A stretch of DNA of 64,000 nucleotides from Nitrobacteraceae bacterium AZCC 1564. GTDB lineage: Bacteria; Pseudomonadota; Alphaproteobacteria; Rhizobiales; Xanthobacteraceae. Position numbers and translations under genes: made by a program. The DNA is taken from assembly GCA_036924835.1 (NCBI GenBank), contig JBAGRR010000001.1:992001-1056000 (forward strand), read 5' to 3'. Below are positions 49,589 to 57,818 of the stretch, one piece after another; positions within the stretch are counted from its first letter, which is position 1; each line of letters opens with the position of its first letter. The notes under the pieces were generated by a model. The model worked only from the letters and a program-made list of their open reading frames with translations. It was not told the DNA's origin and did no database searches.

Positions 49589-51145
49589 TTACGGTCGTAT
49601 CGCCATCGAGACTGGTCCTGGCGTACGCAGCGGCTCCGCAAGACGCGCGAACTCGCACAGCAGCGAGCGCGTTTTGCGCGGATCGATGATCTCTTCGATC
49701 CAGAATTTTTCCGCCGAGCGGAATGGCGAACGCAATTTGTTCAGCCGATCCTCAATCTCAAGGAGCTTTGCCTTCGGGTCTTCGGCGGCATCGATCTCGG
49801 CGCGATAAGCCGCTTCGATGCCCCCTTCCAACGGCAACGAGCCCCAATAGCCTGACGGCCACGCATACCGCATCGAGAACCGACCAGCCGGTTGGTGCAC
49901 GACGCCTGCCACGCCGAACGAGTTGCGAACGATGATCGTGCACCAAGGCACTGTCGTCTGGTTCACTGCGGCCATTGCACGAACGCCGTGACGGATCGTG
50001 GCTGACTTTTCCGCATCAAGCCCGATCATGAAACCAGGGCAATCCATCAGATATACGACAGGCAGATGAAATGTTTCGGCAAGGTCGACGTAGCGCACGA
50101 CCTTCTGACAGGCGTCGGCCGTCCATGATCCGCCGTAAATATACGGGTCGCTAGCGAGCACCATCACTGCCCGGCCCTGCAGGCGCGCAAGGCCGGTAAT
50201 AATCGACCGACCAAAATTCTGACTCATCTCGAAGAACGAGCCCCGATCCACCACGGATTCAATGATCGGGCGCATCTTGTAAATCTGCCGGCGATTACGC
50301 GGCACGGTGCTCAGCAACGATTCATCCTCGCGATCAGGATCATCGTCGCAAGCGATTGTCGGCGGCAGATCGTAGACCGAGGACGGCAAGTACGACAAAA
50401 ATCGCCGCGCGCATTCGAATGCTTCTTCTTCCGTATCGACGGCGTGATCGATCGCGCCTGCTTTTGCCTGAATCTGCCAGCCGCCGAGCTCCTGCTTTTC
50501 GAGCGATTGCCCAAGCCGCGCCACCACCGGAGGACCGGCAACAAACATCGCGGATGATTTCGTCATCACAGAATAGTGGCTGGCGGCAAGGCGCGCTGCG
50601 CCAAGACCCGCGACGGATCCTAGTCCAAGTCCCACGACAGGCACGTGGGCCATATTCGCAGTCGTATACCAATACCACTCTGTCCCGCCGACACCTCCGG
50701 GCAGATTGGCCGCCCCCTTTGTTTCAATGGTCTTGACCGATCCACCACCGCCGGATCCTTCAATGACACGGATGATGGGCAACCGGAAATCATGCGCCAT
50801 CTGTTCGGCCATCAGCGGCTTGGCGGAGATCGACGCGTCGGCCGATCCACCACGAACCGTGAAGTCGTCGCCGACGACAACGACAGGACGACCATCAATC
50901 TTGCCGCGACCGAAAACGCAGTTGGCTGGCGTCAGCGATTTCAGGTCGCCGTTTGCCTCGTATTCCGCAACGCCGGAAATTGCGCCGACTTCGTGAAAAC
51001 TCTTCTGATCGATGAGTTTGTCGATTCGCTCGCGAACCGTCAGCCTGCCCTGATCGTGCTGCCGCTTGACCTTGTCCGCTCCACCCATCGCCCGGGCGAA
51101 CGTTTCACGCCGTGCGAGTTCGTCAAGTTCAGGCTTCCAACTCAT
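49589..51145 (-). CDS. acyl-CoA carboxylase carboxyltransferase (beta) subunit
   Basis: A 518-residue carboxyltransferase of the propionyl-/methylcrotonyl-CoA carboxylase type, with both crotonase-like halves. N half: GGADKVKRQHDQGRLTVRERI, VEGSGGGGSV-like IEGSGGGGSVKTIE; C half: GRAVMVLASDPYIYGGSW, DCPGFMIGLDAEKSATIRHG, then VGVAGVVH-like FGVAGVVHQPAGRFSMRYAWPS. It moves CO2 from carboxybiotin to an acyl-CoA. The start at 51145 has AAGGAG 6 bases upstream. The biotin carrier is encoded divergently 145 bases away; no biotin carboxylase is in the window. Confidence 0.92.
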   Translation of the reverse strand: MSWKPELDELARRETFARAMGGADKVKRQHDQGRLTVRERIDKLIDQKSFHEVGAISGVAEYEANGDLKSLTPANCVFGRGKIDGRPVVVVGDDFTVRGGSADASISAKPLMAEQMAHDFRLPIIRVIEGSGGGGSVKTIETKGAANLPGGVGGTEWYWYTTANMAHVPVVGLGLGSVAGLGAARLAASHYSVMTKSSAMFVAGPPVVARLGQSLEKQELGGWQIQAKAGAIDHAVDTEEEAFECARRFLSYLPSSVYDLPPTIACDDDPDREDESLLSTVPRNRRQIYKMRPIIESVVDRGSFFEMSQNFGRSIITGLARLQGRAVMVLASDPYIYGGSWTADACQKVVRYVDLAETFHLPVVYLMDCPGFMIGLDAEKSATIRHGVRAMAAVNQTTVPWCTIIVRNSFGVAGVVHQPAGRFSMRYAWPSGYWGSLPLEGGIEAAYRAEIDAAEDPKAKLLEIEDRLNKLRSPFRSAEKFWIEEIIDPRKTRSLLCEFARLAEPLRTPGPVSMAIRP

Positions 51146-51290
51146 TTCAACTCCTTGCCACGGTGTATCGCGTGCACCTTTGTGAAAGCAATTTCCCCTT
51201 GCGGAACAAGCTACCCCGGGCAATCCTGCCTCACAATAAAAGAAGCCGCACGCGCAGACTCCAACGCGCAACGGACAATTGGGGAGCAAT

Positions 51291-51509
51291 ATGGACGTCA
51301 AGATCACGACTGAAATAGCAGGACGAATCTGCGCAATTCCTGCCGTCATCGGCGGAAACGTCGAATATGGCGACGACATTGCGGTCATCGAAGCGATGAA
51401 AATGGAAATTCCGGTGCCCTCACCGGCGGCGGGACACATCAAATCGATTCTCGTCAATATCGACGACGTCGTGGCGGAAGGTCAGACCATCGCCGTAATC
51501 GAAACATGA
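51291..51509 (+). CDS. stand-alone biotin carboxyl carrier protein
   Basis: A 72-residue biotinyl domain, with the biotinylation site Lys in IEAMKMEIPVPSP. It has GDDIAVIEAMK and the mirrored AGHIKSILVNIDDVVAEGQTIAVIE, the two halves of the barrel-sandwich fold. The ATG at 51291 has GGGGAG 5 bases upstream. It would carry CO2 between a biotin carboxylase, encoded elsewhere, and the carboxyltransferase encoded divergently. Confidence 0.93.
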   Translation: MDVKITTEIAGRICAIPAVIGGNVEYGDDIAVIEAMKMEIPVPSPAAGHIKSILVNIDDVVAEGQTIAVIET

Positions 51510-51540
51510 CTCCTTAAAATGTATCGTGCCGCGGCAAACT

Positions 51541-51585
51541 GTCCGCCCTACAACGATCGTCTTGAACGATAGTCTTGTAGGCGGG
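51541..51585. other. stem-loop after the biotin carrier gene
   Basis: CCGCCCTACAA pairs, with one bulge, with TTGTAGGCGG across an inner partly paired loop. There is no T-run. It may be a weak terminator or leader structure before the TAXI-type binding-protein gene. Confidence 0.35.
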
Positions 51586-51679
51586 CGTTGCACTCGCCGA
51601 AGCACGGTGACATGATCCGCCAAAATTAAAAAATGCATTTCGCACAGCGAAAGCAGTTGGGAACGCGAGGGATAACTAC

Positions 51680-52840
51680 ATGAAACAATACGTCACCACA
51701 GTTGCGACCATTTTTCTGGCCGGCGCAGCGGTCATGCCGCTTGCACAAGCGCAGGACCTTAAGCTTCCGCCTTCGATGGCTTTCACCGCTTATGACACCG
51801 GCAGCTCCGGCTTCAATATCGCCGTCGGCGTCGGCAAGGTGATGAAGGACAAGTTCGGTTCGGATGTGCGCGTGCTTCCCGCCGGCAACGACGTCGCGCG
51901 TCTCGCACCGCTACGCGCCAAACGCGCAGTCGTCGCCTGGATGGGAACAGGCAGCTACTTCGCCCAGGAAGGTGTATTCGAATTCGGCGCCAAGGAATGG
52001 GGACCTCAGGCTCTCCAGATGATGTTGTCGACGGTCGACTGCAACGGCTTGTCGGTCGCAGTCGCCAAGGACGCCAACGTAAAAGAGTGGAAGGATTTCC
52101 GTGGTAAGCGCCTCGGTTTCGTGGTCGGCTCCCCCGCGCTCAACCAAAATGCGCAAGCCATCATTGCCTATGCGGGTCTCACCAAGAACGACGTCAAGAT
52201 CGTCGAGTTCGCAAGCTACAATGCCATGTGGAAGGGCGTCATCAATAACGACGCCGATGCCGCGTTCGGTTCGACGGTAACCGGTCCAGGCAAGGAGCTC
52301 GAGACCTCACCCCGCGGCATTTCGTGGCCGGAGCTTCCGGCAGAGGACAAGGAAGCCTGGGCTCGTGTCCGACGCGTTGGGGCGTTCTTCAATCCATACA
52401 ATGTCACCTGCGGCGCGGGCATCGAGGCATCAAAGCCTCTCCGGCTCGCAACGTACCCCTACCCGATCGCAACGGCTTACGCGACGCAATCTGAGGAGGA
52501 CATCTACAAGATCACCAAGGCGATGATCCTTGGCTACGACAGCTACAAGGACTCCGCCCCCGGAGCCACCGGTCTCGATATCAAGCGTCAAACCATGAAG
52601 TGGGTCATCCCCTATCATCCCGGCGCAGTGAAGGCGTTCAAGGAATCCAATCAGTGGACCGCCGAGGACGAGGCGCACAACAACAACCTCATCAAGCGGC
52701 AAGAGGTTCTCAAAGCTGCGTGGGCGGACTACGGGAAGTCCAATCCGCCGTCAGACGATGCTGCATTCCTGAAGGGGTGGATGGAAGCACGCAAGGCTGC
52801 ACTGGCAAAAGCCAACATGCCAAACGGCTTTGAAGATTAA
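51680..52840 (+). CDS. TAXI family TRAP transporter solute-binding protein
   Basis: A 386-residue periplasmic binding protein with a signal peptide (TIFLAGAAVMPLAQAQ). The TAXI family hallmarks are SMAFTAYDTGSSGFNIAVGVGKVMKDKFG and the later GKRLGFVVGSPALNQNAQAIIAYAGL. It captures a carboxylate or amino-acid-like solute and hands it to the membrane component encoded 63 bases downstream. The ligand is unknown; neighbouring carboxylase genes hint at an organic acid. Confidence 0.92.
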   Translation: MKQYVTTVATIFLAGAAVMPLAQAQDLKLPPSMAFTAYDTGSSGFNIAVGVGKVMKDKFGSDVRVLPAGNDVARLAPLRAKRAVVAWMGTGSYFAQEGVFEFGAKEWGPQALQMMLSTVDCNGLSVAVAKDANVKEWKDFRGKRLGFVVGSPALNQNAQAIIAYAGLTKNDVKIVEFASYNAMWKGVINNDADAAFGSTVTGPGKELETSPRGISWPELPAEDKEAWARVRRVGAFFNPYNVTCGAGIEASKPLRLATYPYPIATAYATQSEEDIYKITKAMILGYDSYKDSAPGATGLDIKRQTMKWVIPYHPGAVKAFKESNQWTAEDEAHNNNLIKRQEVLKAAWADYGKSNPPSDDAAFLKGWMEARKAALAKANMPNGFED

Positions 52841-52903
52841 GCGTACAATACGGCCGGTTTCCGATCGCGAGGCATCGGACATCTAAACTTTGAGAGATCA
52901 TTC

Positions 52904-54997
52904 ATGTCAGCTTCGTCCGGCCCCACAACTGGACCGGTAGCCGCGAACGCGGCTGCCGGAGTTACTTCGGAAAAAAAGAAGATCGTGTTCGACGATCCGC
53001 ACGCAGGTGTCGGAACCCTTCAGGAAGCCGAAGTTACACGTGTACGAACCCTACACGGTGTGTGGCGTTGGGCCCTGATCGTAGCAACGGCTGTCACCAT
53101 CCTGCTTTGCATCAACCAGCAGTTCACGCTGCGTTTCTTTGTTGGCTATACGCAACTCAACACGGAATATTTCTATCTCTTGATCGCACTGATGCTGCCA
53201 TTCACGTTCCTGATTTTCCCTGGCAGCCAGTCGGCGTCTCTCAGTCGCATCCCTTGGTACGATCTTATTCTGTTTGCCGTGACGTTTGGCGCATCGATCT
53301 GGCTGATGCTCAACATTCGCAAGGCGGCGGAAGCCGGCTGGGAATCGGATGGCGCCCCAAAAAATGTCATTGTCGCCGGTGTGATCATGTGGGCGGTGCT
53401 GATGGAGGCGCTGCGGCGGACAGGCGGATGGAGCCTGCTGCTGAGCGTTCTTCCGTTCACTGTCTATCCAATGTTTGCGGAGTCGTCGTGGCTAGGCCCA
53501 TTTCGCGGCTCGGAGCTCACGCTCGAGCAAACGACAGCTTATCACGTGCTATCCGGCGAAAGCTTGCTGGGCATTCCTATCCAAGCTTTTGCGGATACCG
53601 TTATCGGCTTTCTGGTGTTCGGCACCGCATTGATGATGACCGGGGCGGGCAAGTTCTTCATCAATATCGCATTCGCACTATGCGGCACCTTCCGGGGTGG
53701 TGCTGCAAAGGTTTGCATCTTTGCCAGCGGCTTGCTGGGCATGATGTCGGGTTCGATCATTTCGAACGTATTAACCGCCGGGACCATGACCATTCCAGTC
53801 ATGAAGAAGAGTGGTTTCCGAGCGTCTTATGCTGCAGCCATTGAAGCATGTGCCTCAACAGGCGCTGTTCTGGCGCCACCTGTTATGGGCGCGACGGCCT
53901 TCGTCATCGCACAGTTTCTTAATGTCGGGTACGCCGATGTCGCGATGGCAGCTATCATTCCAGCCGCGCTCTATTATTTCGGCTTGTTTATGCAGGTAGA
54001 CGCGTACGCGGCGCGCCACGGCCTGGAAGGCCTCCCGCGTTCAGAGCTTCCAAAGGTGTGGGATACGGTCAAGGAAGGCTGGTATTACATTTTTGTTATC
54101 GCGCTGCTCATTGTCATGCTTCTGCATTTCAAACGAGAAAGTCAGGCGCCATTCTACGCCACCGCCTTGCTGCTGGTCCTCAATCAGATCTTCTCCAAAG
54201 ATACGCGGTGGACACTTGGGACAATCAATAAATTCCTCGAAGTGAATGGACGGACTTTTGTCGAGTTGGTTGGTATTCTCGCGGGCTGCGGTCTTCTGAT
54301 CGGCGCGTTCTCGATGACAGGTGTGGTATCGAGCCTCGCGAACGACCTCCTCAGAATCGCCGGAGACAACGCGTTCTTCTTGTTGGCCATGTGCGCCTTT
54401 ACCAGTCTCTTCCTTGGACTCGGGCTTACAACAACGGCCTGTTACATTTTCCTCGCGATCCTTGTTGCGCCAGCACTTGAAAAGGTTGGCCTCAACCGGA
54501 TGGCCGTGCACATGTTCATCTTTTATTGGGGCATGCTGTCCTCGATTACCCCACCTGTCGCTATCGCGTCGTTTGCCGCTGCAGGTATTGCAGGCTCGCC
54601 TGCAATGAAAACAGGATGGGAATCGATGTGGGTGGGAAGCATCATTTACTTCCTCCCCTTCTTCTTCGTGCTCAATCCCGCCCTCGTTCTGCAGGGCAAC
54701 AGCCCATACCTTGCCGCGCTTGGCTTGATGGCACTTGCGTCCATAGGCATCTTATTCATCTGCGGCGGCATCCAGGGATATCAGTCGTTTGTCGGAGATC
54801 TGCGGCGCGCCGGCCTCTTGGAATGGCCACTGCGCGTATTGCTGATCATCGGCGGGTTCATTCTCGCCACGCCGGGCGGCGGGATCATGCCGGTTTCACA
54901 GTTGCAGATAATGACAATCGCGCTGGCGATCCTTGTCCCCACCGTGCTCGTCGCACTTTTCCTCGTGCGGCGAAATCCACTAGTGGAGCAGATTTGA
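52904..54997 (+). CDS. TRAP transporter fused 4TM/12TM permease
   Basis: A 697-residue inner-membrane protein fusing the small (DctQ-like) and large (DctM-like) TRAP subunits. About 16 or more hydrophobic helices follow a soluble N-terminus of about 60 residues. Recognisable large-subunit blocks are GLLGMMSGSIISNVLTAGTM, APPVMGATAFVIAQF and FIFYWGMLSSITPPVAIASF. It imports the solute bound by the TAXI protein using an ion gradient. The last five codons (LVEQI) and the TGA lie inside palindromic repeat E1, so the natural C-terminus has been altered. Confidence 0.94.
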   Translation: MSASSGPTTGPVAANAAAGVTSEKKKIVFDDPHAGVGTLQEAEVTRVRTLHGVWRWALIVATAVTILLCINQQFTLRFFVGYTQLNTEYFYLLIALMLPFTFLIFPGSQSASLSRIPWYDLILFAVTFGASIWLMLNIRKAAEAGWESDGAPKNVIVAGVIMWAVLMEALRRTGGWSLLLSVLPFTVYPMFAESSWLGPFRGSELTLEQTTAYHVLSGESLLGIPIQAFADTVIGFLVFGTALMMTGAGKFFINIAFALCGTFRGGAAKVCIFASGLLGMMSGSIISNVLTAGTMTIPVMKKSGFRASYAAAIEACASTGAVLAPPVMGATAFVIAQFLNVGYADVAMAAIIPAALYYFGLFMQVDAYAARHGLEGLPRSELPKVWDTVKEGWYYIFVIALLIVMLLHFKRESQAPFYATALLLVLNQIFSKDTRWTLGTINKFLEVNGRTFVELVGILAGCGLLIGAFSMTGVVSSLANDLLRIAGDNAFFLLAMCAFTSLFLGLGLTTTACYIFLAILVAPALEKVGLNRMAVHMFIFYWGMLSSITPPVAIASFAAAGIAGSPAMKTGWESMWVGSIIYFLPFFFVLNPALVLQGNSPYLAALGLMALASIGILFICGGIQGYQSFVGDLRRAGLLEWPLRVLLIIGGFILATPGGGIMPVSQLQIMTIALAILVPTVLVALFLVRRNPLVEQI

Positions 54998-55058
54998 CAT
55001 TCGCTATCAGTCACACAGCGGGCTCGTTCGGCGAATGTCAAATCCAAAGCTCCACTAG
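54980..55058. repeat. CTAG-ended palindromic repeat, copy E1
   Basis: The arms are CTAGTGGAGC + AGATTTGACATTCGC and GCGAATGTCAAATCC + AAA + GCTCCACTAG. It overlaps the 3' end of the TRAP permease gene and provides its stop codon. A 13-base spacer CAGCTTCTATTTG leads to E2. Confidence 0.93.
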
Positions 55059-55071
55059 CAGCTTCTATTTG

Positions 55072-55141
55072 CTAGTGGAGCTTTGATTCTAACGTTTACA
55101 AAGGGATCCGCGAAACACGATGCAAATGTTAGAATCACTAG
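55072..55141. repeat. CTAG-ended palindromic repeat, copy E2 (shortened)
   Basis: The left arm is CTAGTGGAGC + TTT + GATTCTAACGTTTAC; the right arm GCAAATGTTAGAATC joins straight to ACTAG, so about eight bases of the arm are missing. The order E1-E2 and the orientation match D1-D2. Confidence 0.82.
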
Positions 55142-55329
55142 TTCCTGCGTGAGTCCAATTGTGGCGACAATTTGCATCAACGCAAATGGGCTGATGACCT
55201 GTGCGCTGACGACACACTTGGGAAAATACTAAGGGTACTAGGCCTTGTAACTGACATGGCGTCTGGAATCTGATTGCGGCTACTTATAGTCTGTGGCCAA
55301 TCGAACGACTGACCAGAACAGGAACAACA
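55142..55329. other. intergenic region before the cysteine-rich small protein
   Basis: About 190 bases, with no recognised gene or hairpin. It probably holds the promoter of the small exported protein gene. Confidence 0.4.
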
Positions 55330-55566
55330 ATGCTTAGAACGCTGCTTGTCGCGACCTTGCTTGTATCGGCCACGACCATCTCATTTGCTCAAAGCGCCGC
55401 GCGCGGTGGTACACCGGAAGAACAGAAAGCCTGCGCTCCGGATGTTTCCCGCTACTGCCGCGCTGTGATGAACGAGAGCGACCTCACCATTCTGGGCTGC
55501 CTGAAGGCCTACCGCACCAAGCTCAGCAAGAAATGCGACAAGGTGCTGACCGACAACGGCCAGTAA
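55330..55566 (+). CDS. small exported cysteine-rich repeat protein
   Basis: A 78-residue protein with a signal peptide (LLVATLLVSATTISFAQ). The mature part has four cysteines in CAPDVSRYCRAVMNESDLTILGCLKAYRTKLSKKC, the Cys-rich (GLG1-like) repeat pattern seen in short periplasmic proteins of Bradyrhizobiaceae. Two disulfides are likely. Function unknown. A terminator hairpin follows. Confidence 0.82.
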   Translation: MLRTLLVATLLVSATTISFAQSAARGGTPEEQKACAPDVSRYCRAVMNESDLTILGCLKAYRTKLSKKCDKVLTDNGQ

Positions 55567-55601
55567 GCTCTACTTTTCCAGCGACTACGAAAGATCGATG
55601 C

Positions 55602-55637
55602 ATTGCGCGGCCCTCAAGCCGCGCAATTTTTATTTTT
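55602..55637 (+). terminator. Rho-independent terminator
   Basis: ATTGCGCGGC, loop CCTCAA, GCCGCGCAAT, then TTTTATTTTT. It lies between the small Cys-rich gene and the convergent hpnO gene and could serve both. Confidence 0.9.
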
Positions 55638-55641
55638 AATC

Positions 55642-57030
55642 TTAAGCTGATTTTCGCGCGGCGTTGTCGACCAAGGTCTTACCGAGCGACCAGATCGCGC
55701 CGGGGACCTTATGGCTGCTTTCAATCACGGTATCAAAAGCGCTGGTGATCCAGTTGCAGTCTTCATCCGTAATCGTCAGCGGCGGCAGCAGCTTGATCGT
55801 GTGGCTGGCATGGCCGGCGACCTGCGTGAGGATTTTGTGATCCTTGAACAGCGGAATGGTGATCAACTGGCAGAACAGCCCCTTGCTGGCTGTTTCCAGC
55901 ACACTCCACGATGCCTTGAGCGCGAGCGATTTCGGCGGCCCAAACTCCACGCCGATCATCAGGCCCTTGCCGCGTACATTCTTGAGCAGTTCGTAACGAG
56001 GCACCATTGCAGACAGCGTCGACAGCAACTGGGCACCGCGCGTCGCGGCGTTTTCAATCAGCTTCTCGGACTTGAGTACGTCGAGGGTCGCAATTCCCGC
56101 TGCCATGGCAAGATCGTTCTTGGCGAAGGTCGAGCCATGCACAACGGCGCGGTCCATGCGGTCAAACGTCTTGTCAAAAATCGCTTTACGCATCAGCACG
56201 GCGCCCACCGGCACATGCCCACCGGACAACGATTTGGAAAGCAGGACCATATCCGGCTCGACATTCCAATGCTCGACCGCAAGGAAACGGCCCGTCCGGC
56301 CCATGCCGGTCTGGATCTCGTCAGCGACGAAAATCGTCCCGTATCGTTTACAAAGTGCTGCTGCTCCGGCCAAAAACCCGTCATCGGGAATGTTGACGCC
56401 CTTGCCCTGAATAGGCTCGACAATGAAAGCTGCGATCTGGCGCGACATCAGCGCCTTCTCGAGCGCCGCAAGGTCATTGAACGGAACAGACGAGCAATCG
56501 GGCAGCAATGCGCCGAAGCCTTCGCGGAAGTTCCGGTCTCCGGTCAGCGACAGCGATCCGTAGGTGAGCCCGTGGTAGGCATGATCACAGTACAGGATGC
56601 CGGGACGACCGGTCGCGGCGCGCGTAAATTTAATCGCAGCTTCGACACATTCCGTCCCCGAATTCGCAAAAAAGACCTTGTCCAAATAGGGGACGTGCCC
56701 GATCAGTCGTTCGGCCAAAATGCCGGCCAGTGTGGACAGGTCAAGCTGGACGAGATTGGGCAAATCACTGTCGAGGACGCTCTTAAGGGCTTCCTTGACG
56801 ATTGGATGGTTGCGGCCAAGAGCAAAAACACCAAACCCGCTTAACAAGTCGAGATAACGGCTATTGTCGCGGTCATAGAGATATTGCCCCTGCCCGCGCT
56901 GAAATCCGACGTCATAACCAATCGTCTTGAGAACCCGGACGAGTTGCTCATTGAGATATCGTGTGTGGAGGGCGTTGCGCTGGAACTGACGGTCCGCGAA
57001 CATCTCTGAAATGTCTAGATTCGACTGCAT
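55642..57030 (-). CDS. hpnO: hopanoid biosynthesis aminotransferase HpnO
   Basis: A 462-residue class III PLP-dependent aminotransferase. The cofactor-binding Lys is in LLSKSLSGGHVPVGAVLM, the Asp in FVADEIQTGMGRTG, and FANSGTECVEAAIKFTRAATGR is typical of the fold. The N-terminus (NEQLVRVLKTIGYDVGFQRGQGQYLYD) and its place beside hpnN and hpnH support HpnO, which aminates the C35 hopanoid side chain to make aminobacteriohopanetriol. Confidence in the exact name rests partly on context. Confidence 0.87.
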   Translation of the reverse strand: MQSNLDISEMFADRQFQRNALHTRYLNEQLVRVLKTIGYDVGFQRGQGQYLYDRDNSRYLDLLSGFGVFALGRNHPIVKEALKSVLDSDLPNLVQLDLSTLAGILAERLIGHVPYLDKVFFANSGTECVEAAIKFTRAATGRPGILYCDHAYHGLTYGSLSLTGDRNFREGFGALLPDCSSVPFNDLAALEKALMSRQIAAFIVEPIQGKGVNIPDDGFLAGAAALCKRYGTIFVADEIQTGMGRTGRFLAVEHWNVEPDMVLLSKSLSGGHVPVGAVLMRKAIFDKTFDRMDRAVVHGSTFAKNDLAMAAGIATLDVLKSEKLIENAATRGAQLLSTLSAMVPRYELLKNVRGKGLMIGVEFGPPKSLALKASWSVLETASKGLFCQLITIPLFKDHKILTQVAGHASHTIKLLPPLTITDEDCNWITSAFDTVIESSHKVPGAIWSLGKTLVDNAARKSA

Positions 57031-57158
57031 GATATTCTACATACTTCGGTTGTTGGGCATCTAGTCAACCTAAAATAATGTATGCGTCCATTTGTCTAAC
57101 TCTGGAACTACGAACGATTCTTGTGCTTTAAACCGTTTGGCAGTGCACGCGAGGATTC

Positions 57159-57818
57159 ATGCGGAAAACAGCCCTTAGTGGAATAATTCTTCTAGCCGCC
57201 GTGACAACGGCAAATGCCGCCGAACCCCTTGGCGAATGGCGCGACGAAGACGGTAAGGCGACGATTAAAATTGTCGACTGCAACTCGAGGCTCTGGGGCG
57301 TCGTGGCCTCGGAATCGATTCCTGGAGGCATCGACAGGGAGAATCCGGACAAGGCCAAGCGCGGTCGACCGACGCTTGGAATGCCTGTGCTTCTCAACAT
57401 GAAGCGGTCGGGCGAAAAGGAAAAATGGGCAGGCAAGGTCTACAACGCCGAAAACGGCAAGACCTACGACGCCACCATTCAGCTTAAGTCTGCTAACGCG
57501 CTGCGTGTCGAAGGATGCCTTGTTTGGCCGTTATGCGGTGGGCAAACGTGGACGCGCGTCGAGCCGGGCATGTCCGGCTTTAACTATGGACCGGTAGAGT
57601 CAGGCGCAGCCGGCGCTCCGAAAGCGCAAACACCCCGAACAACGGCAACCGCGCCCGCCGGCTCTTCAAAAACGACGGCAACAGCTGTTCCTCCAGGCTC
57701 TCCGAAGGGGGCAGCTCCAAAAGGAGCCGCCGCCCCCGCCAGCAAAGCTGGACCAGCCGCAGATACCGCAACCAGCGAAGTTTGCTCACTTCCCGAGATC
57801 GCGGGGGCGGCCCATTAG
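57159..57818 (+). CDS. exported DUF2147 domain-containing protein
   Basis: A 219-residue periplasmic protein. The signal peptide ends TTANA; the DUF2147 domain (about residues 22-130) begins PLGEWRDEDGKATIKIVDC and includes KWAGKVYNAENGKTYDATIQL and LRVEGCLVWPLCGGQTWTR. An Ala/Pro/Thr-rich tail follows from about 150. The family is of unknown function. Its 3' end overlaps the convergent hpnN gene by 33 bases. Confidence 0.85.
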   Translation: MRKTALSGIILLAAVTTANAAEPLGEWRDEDGKATIKIVDCNSRLWGVVASESIPGGIDRENPDKAKRGRPTLGMPVLLNMKRSGEKEKWAGKVYNAENGKTYDATIQLKSANALRVEGCLVWPLCGGQTWTRVEPGMSGFNYGPVESGAAGAPKAQTPRTTATAPAGSSKTTATAVPPGSPKGAAPKGAAAPASKAGPAADTATSEVCSLPEIAGAAH

